Made by a program: the position numbers and the translations under genes
Part shown: one piece after another, positions 43,612 through 50,907 of the stretch
Numbering within the stretch: position 1 is the first letter of the stretch
Layout of the letters: every line of letters starts with the position of its first letter
Origin: VRUE01 sp035605695
Lineage (GTDB): Bacteria; Actinomycetota; Thermoleophilia; Solirubrobacterales; 70-9
Direction: 5' to 3'
Assembly: GCA_035605695.1 (NCBI GenBank)
Contig: DATNGZ010000077.1
Coordinates: 1 to 64,000, forward strand
DNA length: 64,000 nt
Notes under the pieces: generated by a model
Told to the model about the DNA's origin: nothing
Databases searched by the model: none
The model's input: the letters and a program-made list of their open reading frames with translations, nothing else

Positions 43612-44312
43612 GCGCCTGCTGGGGGCAGTTCAAGGCTGTCTGCAATCAGCACGGGAAGGTGCTCCCGTCGCTTCAGATATGCCGGCACGTTGTGGCCCGG
43701 AGAGGGATGGGGTATCAGTTCGACGCCGGGGACAGCCGCCAGTCGCACCGCGTGGAGGATGTCCAGATCAGACTGATTGGAATAGTGGACATCGATCGAC
43801 GGTCTGTCGCCGGGTAGCCGCTCGAGCAGCGGGAGCAGGTCCGCATAACGCATCTCTGGGCCACCGGCTTCCCGCAGGGCGGCCGTGGCGGGAGCCCACC
43901 GTGTATCGCCGTGCGCGGCGCGCTGATCGGGGTCGATGAAAGTCTGGGGCGCGAACGCGACTACCTTGTGGGCCGGAACGATCGACGAGAAGAGGATCGC
44001 CGCGTAGCCGCCGGCCGAGCTACCGATAAAGGTCACCCTGCGCGGGCTGAGCGCGGCAATTCGCTCGGCAAGGTGATCGGCAACCGCGTCCACGCTTTGG
44101 CCCGCTCCCGAAACTCCGCGTTGGTACCAGATCCTGCGGCTATCTCGAACCAGAATGCACTGAACCTCAAGAGTGGAAAGCAGCTTCATGAACTCAAAGG
44201 CCGGAATACCCATCTCTTCAGCCAGGCCGGCAAATGCAACGACGAGCAGCTCGGAGCCGGGCCGTAGATCCTCATATAGATCCCTTGCTTCTGCGGCTGG
44301 CGGGAGCATCAC
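43608..44312 (-). CDS. Alpha/beta-hydrolase-like protein
   Basis: 234 residues. The nucleophile elbow is VTFIGSSAGGYAAIL (Ser in SSAGG). The segment DLDILHAVRLAAVPGVELIP supplies a possible acid, and PSPGHNVPAYLKR the catalytic histidine. The fold is therefore probably alpha/beta hydrolase, perhaps a glycan deacylase or a thioesterase-like partner; the substrate is unknown. The start overlaps the stop of the GT61 gene by four bases. It is the last gene of the minus-strand unit that begins at 50044. Confidence 0.72.
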   Translation of the reverse strand: MMLPPAAEARDLYEDLRPGSELLVVAFAGLAEEMGIPAFEFMKLLSTLEVQCILVRDSRRIWYQRGVSGAGQSVDAVADHLAERIAALSPRRVTFIGSSAGGYAAILFSSIVPAHKVVAFAPQTFIDPDQRAAHGDTRWAPATAALREAGGPEMRYADLLPLLERLPGDRPSIDVHYSNQSDLDILHAVRLAAVPGVELIPHPSPGHNVPAYLKRREHLPVLIADSLELPPAGA

Positions 44313-45505
44313 ATGAGTTCTCGCACGAGACTCTCGAGCAGGCCAATGTCGACCTGGATCGAGTCCCTTGCCGCACCTTTGCCGACGAGGACTCCATAGC
44401 GTTGTTCCGCGACCGCGGCAAGTGAGCGGTACATGGCGCTGCCGGCATAGTCAAGGTTTTCGGGTTGTACCTCCAGCACCGCGCCTGCTGGAGGCATGAA
44501 GGCTATGTTCGCCAGCCCGGCGCCGTGTGGCGCCACGAGCGCCCGCGCCTGAGAAAAAAGCTCGATTTGCCGGTCGAAGCTGAGCGTCTCGGCCGCGACC
44601 GCGTCGAAGCCGTGGCTGGACAGCATTTCGACGACCTCTGACTCGTTTTCGATCCTCCGCCGGCCTGAGTGTCTCCGCGTCAGGTAGAGACGTCGCTCCG
44701 GTTTGCCTTCGGGCCCGAGGCTTCGTAGATACGCGACCCCGGCACGGCTGAACCGGTAGATGCGCTCCAGTCCCCGGGACGGAACGTACAGGCGGGAGAA
44801 TTGAACGAATTGGTCCGTGAGGTTCAACAGTTGGTCATCGCGAATGCCGGCGCGCAGCAGCGATTCCACTTGGGCACCGCTCAGCTCGGGAACGATGTAC
44901 TTCGCATCGCTCAGGTCGACCCCAAGATCAGCTAAAGCCAATACACCAAGGCGGGCGACGCTCTCGAACAGCCAGTGAAAATAGTTCTGCGCCTGCAGGT
45001 TGCCGATCAGGATCGCGGTCTCCGGCGAGTAAATGGGAGAGGGCAACGGGCCGATCGTCCCGCTGTCCTCTAGCGGCAGCCCCAGGTTGGTCATCAACCG
45101 AGGGGTTCTCACCGAGTCGGCCAGGTAGTGGCCCAGGGGAGCAAAGGCGATGAAACCGGGGGTCCAGACGGCTCCGCCGTCGATTCGGGTGCAAAAGGTG
45201 GCTGGGCAGCTGGGTGGATCCGAGTGGGGCTGAAAGCGAACCGCCCGCTCGGCCTCGGGATCGGTGACCCCGGCTCCAACGGCGAAGGCCTGCAGGGGGG
45301 GAAGGTCGAGTTCCGTGAGGACCTCGGCCTGAGTCGTCAGGACCGATCGTCCGGAGTCCGGAGGGTCGGATCCGTCGGGGAGGAAGGCGCCCGGGTAAGC
45401 CGGGGAGTAACGCGTTGATTCCCAGCTCTGACTGGAGGGCTCGGGGGAATTGGCGGGCTCGGTACCGTCAGGATCGGAGCTGGCCACGCTGGTTTCGCCA
45501 GTCAT
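44309..45505 (-). CDS. GT61 family glycosyltransferase (DUF563-like)
   Basis: 398 residues. The conserved part includes LIGNLQAQNYFHWLFESVAR, KPERRLYLTRRHSGRRRIEN and LSFDRQIELFSQARALVAPHGAGLANIAFM, the defining features of GT61. About 60 N-terminal residues are disordered (Ser/Pro/Asp-rich). ATG 45505 lies 38 bases inside the upstream gene, and the longer open frame above it is a shadow. It should transfer a pentose or hexose to the glycan; the specific donor is not deducible. Confidence 0.85.
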   Translation of the reverse strand: MTGETSVASSDPDGTEPANSPEPSSQSWESTRYSPAYPGAFLPDGSDPPDSGRSVLTTQAEVLTELDLPPLQAFAVGAGVTDPEAERAVRFQPHSDPPSCPATFCTRIDGGAVWTPGFIAFAPLGHYLADSVRTPRLMTNLGLPLEDSGTIGPLPSPIYSPETAILIGNLQAQNYFHWLFESVARLGVLALADLGVDLSDAKYIVPELSGAQVESLLRAGIRDDQLLNLTDQFVQFSRLYVPSRGLERIYRFSRAGVAYLRSLGPEGKPERRLYLTRRHSGRRRIENESEVVEMLSSHGFDAVAAETLSFDRQIELFSQARALVAPHGAGLANIAFMPPAGAVLEVQPENLDYAGSAMYRSLAAVAEQRYGVLVGKGAARDSIQVDIGLLESLVRELM

Positions 45506-46601
45506 ACGGTTTTCCAGCCCCTGGGTCGTTGATGGTCTCCAGCTCGCGCTCGATCGCCGTCGCCCCCGGTTCGGCACCGGCGTTGAGCAACACCACGTAA
45601 TCGCCTGTGCTTGCCGCAAAGGCATCCGCGGCGGTGGAGCGGTGATCCGCCCCCTCGGCCGCATCGTCTTCTCCGCCGAAGGTCAAAATTTCGATCTCGG
45701 AGTGGCTCTGGGTCCGGAGGGCTCTCTGCGTACGATCTTTCGCCGAGGGCTCGCCGGGCCCGATCAATGCACTCACCGTGGTCCCACGGTGTTCGGGCGG
45801 CTCCTCGGAGGTCGGCAGCTTGGGGCTTGGAATGGACGAGATGGTCTTCGCGTCCCCATTGGAGTCGGCACGAAGAACCAGGGTCCCATTCCAAAGGGTT
45901 GGATGCTGGCCACTGGTTCGAACATCGAGCAACACCGAGTAATCCCGCGAACTCTGGGCAATGAAGTCGTAGGTTGCCTTGCGCGGCTGGCGCCAGTTTG
46001 TGTCGTCGACAATGACGATGCATCCATCCGCCATCAGTGACTCGGCCACCCGCAGCCCTTCGGCCTGGTTCTCGTAGGTGTGCTCACCGTCGTAGATGTA
46101 CACCCCGATCGGATCGGAGAAGTCGCGAAAGAAGTCGCGGTAGTCGGACTCGACGAACGAGTGTCGAGGGGATGACTGGGCTTCGAACCGTGCGAGAAAC
46201 TCGTCCTTGGGCCCGCCGAACTGGGAGAAGTTGTCGATTCCGGTGGCCGGCTTCTCCTCGTTCCCATGCAGGCCGGCAAGGTACGAATACCCGTGCCAGA
46301 CACCGACATTGACGAAGGCTTGTCCCTCCGGCATGTGGCTGACGGCGCTGTTGATGATCGCGCCGATGGCAAGCGTGGACATCTTTGGCATGTCCGCAAC
46401 CGCTTCGAGCGACGCCTTGCTCGAGGCCTGTCCCGGTGGGAGATTGGTGTTGGCCCACTCGAGGACAAAGTCGTCTGCATCGAGCAGGGTGGCAACGGTC
46501 CCGTCGGGGCGAGTCAGATGGAATCTGCCGTCGGCGCCAACCTGCGCTTCGGGATCCAGCAGGTTGAACGAGAGATTTTGAAGGAAGGCGTCGAGGCTCA
46601 T
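45468..46601 (-). CDS. Methyltransferase fused to a truncated GT2-like half domain
   Basis: 377 residues. Residues 75-245 form a Methyltransf_24-type domain (AFVNVGVWHGYSYLAGL, then GVYIYDGEHTYENQAEGLR and CIVIVDDTNW). Residues 274-355 look like the front half of a GT2 fold: TTVSALIGPGEPSAKDRTQR, then EIEILTFGGEDD and STGDYVVLLNAGAEPGATAI. The acidic metal motif is degraded to NAGAE and the second half of the GT domain is absent. ATG 46601 overlaps the stop of the 1148-residue protein gene by four bases. Confidence 0.78.
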   Translation of the reverse strand: MSLDAFLQNLSFNLLDPEAQVGADGRFHLTRPDGTVATLLDADDFVLEWANTNLPPGQASSKASLEAVADMPKMSTLAIGAIINSAVSHMPEGQAFVNVGVWHGYSYLAGLHGNEEKPATGIDNFSQFGGPKDEFLARFEAQSSPRHSFVESDYRDFFRDFSDPIGVYIYDGEHTYENQAEGLRVAESLMADGCIVIVDDTNWRQPRKATYDFIAQSSRDYSVLLDVRTSGQHPTLWNGTLVLRADSNGDAKTISSIPSPKLPTSEEPPEHRGTTVSALIGPGEPSAKDRTQRALRTQSHSEIEILTFGGEDDAAEGADHRSTAADAFAASTGDYVVLLNAGAEPGATAIERELETINDPGAGKPYDWRNQRGQLRS

Positions 46602-49600
46602 GCCGTGATCCTAGAAGGAACGCTGGCGATCGCGGCGAGCAGCTGATCGACCCGCTCGCTGAAGCTGGCCACCGGTACAGCGGCCCCGGACTTTCTCTCA
46701 GCGGCAAGTCTTTCGTCGAGGTGCTTAGCCAACTCCTCGGCGTCGCTGTATGTCAGAACGGCATCGCCGAAGCGCTCGCTGAGGCCGGTCACGTCGTCGC
46801 TCACGATCGTCGCTCCGCAGGCCAACGCATCGTAGATGCGGTTCGAAATAAATCCGTGTTCACGCATGTCGTCCCAGTGGTCGCAGAGGACGATCTTGGC
46901 TGACGAGTAGACCTTTCGCAGCTCGTCGTTTGGAACGTACTCGGCGACGACGTGCTTGGTGTCGATCAGGCCGTCCCAGTTGCCGCCGTAGATCGCCAGG
47001 TCGCGATCGGTTGGGAGGAGGTCTCTCATGATCGGCCGCAGTACGTTCCGTGAGTTGGCTACGTAGACGAGGTCGTGTTCGTATTGAGGGGACGGATCTG
47101 GGAAGAAGACGCTTGGGTCGGTCGCCTGCTCGAGCACCACGACCGGGACTTTGGTCTTTTGCTCGAGAACCGCCGCGAAGCTCTCGGAGGCGACGCAGAC
47201 GAGGTCATAGCCGTCGCACTCCTCGCCGGTCACCTCGGCGGGGTGGCTGATTATCCAGAGCACGTTGAACTGACCCGGTTTCGGGAAATGCCGGCTCAGG
47301 CCTTTAATCACCAGGGCCACGTCGTAGGTCAGTCCCTCGTCGTTCTCCCACTCCTCCAGCACCTGGATCAGGCAGCGGTGCCCGCGCCCGCGCAGCTCGC
47401 GTTCGAGGGCCCTGGCGAAGTGGAGGTCGCCCCATCGCTCCGCCTCCTCCCAGGTCGGCGCGCCGATCTTCAGGCAAAAGGAAGGTCGTTCCTCGTACTC
47501 GACCAGGACCTCGGCGAGTCGTTGGGCGCGGTGAGCATAGGTGTGGTGGCGCAGCACCTCGCCGCGAAAGCGCTCCGCGAGCTCGACTCGGCGGGCGTCG
47601 TCGGCCAGCAGCCCGTCGAGCTGCTCGCGCAGGCTCTCGGCCGATGTCCAGACGGGAAAGTCCTCGCCGAACAGCTCGCGGGCACCCACCTCACAGTTGG
47701 TCAGCGGCAGGGTGCCAGCGGCAAGGGCGTCGAAGACGCGGGTGTTGAGCGCGCCGTAGGGGAGGGTCGGTCCGGCCGTGTCGTCGAGTACCAGCTTCGC
47801 GGAGGAGTAGATCGCCGGTAGCTCTTGATATGGAACGGGTCCCCGGCTGTGCGCCGTCAGCCCCTTCACCTTGTCCCAGCCCCTGCCATAGATGTCGAGC
47901 TGCTCCTTCCGGCGAGGCGCCAGACCAGCTTGGATCTCACGGTCCTTACCCCAGTGGTTGCCGGTGAAGACGTAGTCGGCATCGCGGGAGGGATCCGGCG
48001 GCTGCGGCGTGAAGCGCCTCGGGTTGGTCGCCAGCGGGAAGCGCGTCACCTGGCGGCCGGTCGCCTCCTCGATCAGCTCTTGCGAGGGCCCCGAGGAGGC
48101 GAGGATTACGTCGGCGCGCTCGAACCACGGCCGCTGCAGCCACCGCTCCGTCCAGTTCCGAACCCAGATGATCGTCGTCACCTGCGGCGGCACGCGGCGC
48201 AGGTCGAACGGGTCCATCAGCGCCAGCAGGTAGTCCAGGTCAGCGGGCAGCTCGTACCAGGCGTCCCCCCTTCGCTCGACGTAGGTCACCCGCCATCCCA
48301 GCTCGGTGAGAGCATCGCCGAGCTCGTGCGCGGTGTACCAGTCTCCCCAGCCGTCACCCGGGTCGAGGCTGGTGACCGTAATCGCCACGTGGGGGCCGCT
48401 TCCATCGGTCCAAAATGGATCGCCGCGAAGGCGTCCGAGGCGGTAGTTCCGTCGTACCTGTGCGCCCCAACGCTCGAGGAAGAGCCTGCGATTGGCGACC
48501 CGGTTGTTGCGCTTGAAGTCTCCGCCCTCGTCGTCCTGGGTCGCCGACTCGCGGTGGTAGAGGATCGAGCGGCCGCTCGCGACTGCATGGCCGCCGCCCA
48601 TCGTCAGCTTCAGGCCCAGGTCGACATCCTCGGTGCCGAATCTGTAGCCGTTGGTGAACCCTCCAACTGCGTTGAATCGGTCTTTATCGACCAACATGCA
48701 GGCGGCGGTGACCGCAGGGGCGCGGTCCTCGGTTCCGAAGCCGGCGTCGAAGAGGTCCTCCCAGTCACCGTGGTTGAACGCCCGCACCCCGTCGGCCGCG
48801 GCGCGGAACTTGATCGACCGGTGCTGGACGGTTCGGTCTCGGGTTGCCGCGTCGTTGGCCGCGATCGATCGCAGCAGGGTGGCACCGGTTGCGACGACGC
48901 CCTCCCGCCGGTGGGCGGCCACCAGCTCTCGCAGCCAGCCTCGCTCGAACGGCTCGATGTCGTTGTTGAGGAAGAGGATCAGGTCATGCGCCGCGCTCGC
49001 AGCGCCTTGAGCGTTGGAGTCGGAGAACGAGGCCGGCTCCGAGTTGGCGATCACCGCGATCGGGAACCCCGCCCTGAGTCGATCGAGGAAGTCGAGGGTT
49101 TCGTCATCGGAGGCGTTGTCGACGACAATCAGCTCGAAGTCCGGGTAGTCCGTGCGCTCCTGCAGGCCCGCCAGCAGGCGTTCGACGTGCCCGAGCCCGT
49201 TGCGGGTCGGCACCACAATCGAGATCGCCGGCCAGTTCGATAGCTCCGGTGTCGGGCCAAGTCGCTGACGGACCTCGGCCGCGAACCACTCACGCGCCGC
49301 GGCCCGCTGCTCCTCGTTGCGTTCGTCGAGCTCGAGCGCAGCTTCAACCTCCTGGGGCACCGAAGTCACGTCCACGGCTGGCAGTCCCCCGCGTGCTGCT
49401 TCGATTTGCTCGATCCGGTTGAGCGCTCTCGCCAGCGCCCCCTCCGTCTTGTTTTTCTGCAGGGTGAGCCGGCGCAGCGCCTTGGTCGTGCTGTGTCCCC
49501 AGCGCCACGCCTTCGACGTCGCCGCCCGATCGATATCGGCTCTCGTTTGTGAGAGGCCACCGGCGAGGGCCGAGACCAGCTGCTCCAGCTCGCGCACCCG

Positions 49601-50044
49601 GGACGCGTACTCGCCCGCCAGCGCTTCGGCCCGGCCCGCCTTGTCTGCGAGCTGTCGATCCCTCTCAGCGGCGAGCCGGGACTCGGCCAGTGACTGAAGC
49701 TCAGTCAGATCCTCGGCCTGGGTCTGAAGCTTGTTCAGGGTCTCGGCCTGGCGATCGACCGCACGCAGCGCCGCATCTCGCTCGCTCGTCGCGCCGCGCA
49801 GCTTTTCCTCGAAGACGCGCTGCCGCGCCGCCATCGTCTCGACCCGGCGGTTCAGGGCCTCCCCGGCTCGCCGTTCCTCAGCAAGTTCGGCGCGGGCGCG
49901 GGCGAACTCGCTGTCGCGGCGCTCAAGCTCCGCGGTGAGCTCGGAGATCCTCTGTTCCAGCGTCACCACCCGCTCTTCGGAGTGGCCGGCATCCCGCCTC
50001 AAACGGGAATCGAAGAGCTGCTCGTAGGTGCGAGGGTCAGACAT
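46598..50044 (-). CDS. Coiled coil - GT2 - two CgeB-like GT modules, multidomain glycosyltransferase
   Basis: 1148 residues. Residues 20-175 and 195-218 are predicted coiled coil (long Glu/Arg/Ala heptads). Residues 273-530 are a GT2 domain: AISIVVPTRNGLGHVERLL, FELIVVDNASDDETLDFLD, LILFLNNDIEPFERGW and RFGTEDVDLGLKL. From about 551 and again from about 875 follow two GT-B modules of the CgeB/Glyco_trans_1_2 kind, each with a terminal AIYSSAKLVLDD / KVYSSAKIVLCD element and a DALAAGT/DALACGA loop. It could carry three transferase activities. It heads the minus-strand unit down to 43608. The start ATG 50044 shows no TANNNT signal. Confidence 0.87.
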   Translation of the reverse strand: MSDPRTYEQLFDSRLRRDAGHSEERVVTLEQRISELTAELERRDSEFARARAELAEERRAGEALNRRVETMAARQRVFEEKLRGATSERDAALRAVDRQAETLNKLQTQAEDLTELQSLAESRLAAERDRQLADKAGRAEALAGEYASRVRELEQLVSALAGGLSQTRADIDRAATSKAWRWGHSTTKALRRLTLQKNKTEGALARALNRIEQIEAARGGLPAVDVTSVPQEVEAALELDERNEEQRAAAREWFAAEVRQRLGPTPELSNWPAISIVVPTRNGLGHVERLLAGLQERTDYPDFELIVVDNASDDETLDFLDRLRAGFPIAVIANSEPASFSDSNAQGAASAAHDLILFLNNDIEPFERGWLRELVAAHRREGVVATGATLLRSIAANDAATRDRTVQHRSIKFRAAADGVRAFNHGDWEDLFDAGFGTEDRAPAVTAACMLVDKDRFNAVGGFTNGYRFGTEDVDLGLKLTMGGGHAVASGRSILYHRESATQDDEGGDFKRNNRVANRRLFLERWGAQVRRNYRLGRLRGDPFWTDGSGPHVAITVTSLDPGDGWGDWYTAHELGDALTELGWRVTYVERRGDAWYELPADLDYLLALMDPFDLRRVPPQVTTIIWVRNWTERWLQRPWFERADVILASSGPSQELIEEATGRQVTRFPLATNPRRFTPQPPDPSRDADYVFTGNHWGKDREIQAGLAPRRKEQLDIYGRGWDKVKGLTAHSRGPVPYQELPAIYSSAKLVLDDTAGPTLPYGALNTRVFDALAAGTLPLTNCEVGARELFGEDFPVWTSAESLREQLDGLLADDARRVELAERFRGEVLRHHTYAHRAQRLAEVLVEYEERPSFCLKIGAPTWEEAERWGDLHFARALERELRGRGHRCLIQVLEEWENDEGLTYDVALVIKGLSRHFPKPGQFNVLWIISHPAEVTGEECDGYDLVCVASESFAAVLEQKTKVPVVVLEQATDPSVFFPDPSPQYEHDLVYVANSRNVLRPIMRDLLPTDRDLAIYGGNWDGLIDTKHVVAEYVPNDELRKVYSSAKIVLCDHWDDMREHGFISNRIYDALACGATIVSDDVTGLSERFGDAVLTYSDAEELAKHLDERLAAERKSGAAVPVASFSERVDQLLAAIASVPSRITA

Positions 50045-50081
50045 ACCGAGAGATGAGCGCGGCCGGACCTCAGCCCGGCTC

Positions 50082-50087
50082 TATGAT
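50082..50087 (+). promoter_or_regulatory. Putative -10 element TATGAT for the deacetylase-like gene
   Basis: Ends 7 bases before the in-frame GTG 50095, which I therefore prefer as start. Confidence 0.5.
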
Positions 50088-50094
50088 CATCGCC

Positions 50095-50907
50095 GTGGAG
50101 GCGAGCGAGGGGAGCCAGTCTAGCCCGGCTCGGTCTCGACGGCGCCTCTCCCGCACCTTCTCCCGGGCCAGGTGGCCGGAGTACGGCAGGCTCCTCAAGG
50201 CGTCACTGGGAGCCGGCTACCAAGCGGTGACGCTGGAGGACTTCTTCGACGGCGGGGTGCGATCGGAGCGGGGGCCGATCCTGATCCTGCGCCACGACGT
50301 CGATCAGCATCCGGGGTCGGCGCTGATGATGTCCGATGTCGAGGTCGAGCTGGGCCTGCGTTCCACCTGGTACTTCCGTTGGCGCACCGCTAATCAAGCC
50401 GTGATCGAGGAGTTGAAGCGCCGCGGCGGGGAGATCGGGCTGCACTACGAGACCCTTTCTCGCGAGGTGCTGCGATCTGGGTCCCCGGAAGTGACCGAAT
50501 CCGTCGAGGGGATTGAGGCTGCTCGTGACCGACTCCGCGAGGAGATCACCATCTTCAGCGAACGCTTCGGACCAATCCGAAGCGTCGCGGCGCATGGCGA
50601 CACGCGGGTCCCGACTGTGCGTAACGGGGTACTGCTGCGTGACCAGGAGTGGTCGGACTTCGGCATCGAGTACGACGCGAATGACGCAATGCGCCGCCAC
50701 CGGCTCGCCGCCTGGCTGACCGATCGCAGCAGCGCCGACGGTGGCTGGAGCGACGATCTCGACCCCTATCGGCTGCTCCGCGATCGCGAGACGCCGATTC
50801 TCTGCCTCACGCACCCGAACAACTGGGTGTCCGGGGGGTCCCTCTGGCGGGATCGCCTGATCGGCGCGGCGCTGCGGCGCCGAGGCGACGCACCGCCGAC
50901 GCCCTAG
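50095..50907 (+). CDS. Polysaccharide deacetylase-like protein
   Basis: About 270 residues. ILILRHDVDQHPGSALMM holds the metal-binding His-Asp-x-Asp of NodB-type deacetylases. GLRSTWYFRW, RRGGEIGLHYETLSREV and IRSVAAHGDTR are further conserved blocks of a subgroup seen in glycan clusters. It would remove acetyl groups from an amino sugar. GTG 50095 is used because of its TATGAT element and because ATG 50053 would leave only 8 bases to the divergent gene. The N-terminal 30 residues are basic and likely disordered. Its stop shares CTAG with the next gene. Confidence 0.8.
   Translation: MEASEGSQSSPARSRRRLSRTFSRARWPEYGRLLKASLGAGYQAVTLEDFFDGGVRSERGPILILRHDVDQHPGSALMMSDVEVELGLRSTWYFRWRTANQAVIEELKRRGGEIGLHYETLSREVLRSGSPEVTESVEGIEAARDRLREEITIFSERFGPIRSVAAHGDTRVPTVRNGVLLRDQEWSDFGIEYDANDAMRRHRLAAWLTDRSSADGGWSDDLDPYRLLRDRETPILCLTHPNNWVSGGSLWRDRLIGAALRRRGDAPPTP

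Noticed and set aside
47825..49243. Plus-strand open frame of 472 codons opposite the 1148-residue glycosyltransferase
   Set aside because: Shadow of the conserved GT2 and GT-B modules. Similar shadows at 12200-13738, 32023-33171, 52179-53354 and 57176-58384 were rejected for the same reason.
50053..50094. ATG 50053 as start of the deacetylase-like gene
   Set aside because: It would leave 8 bases to the divergent start at 50044. The GTG at 50095 has a TATGAT exactly 7 bases upstream and lies in frame before the conserved part.
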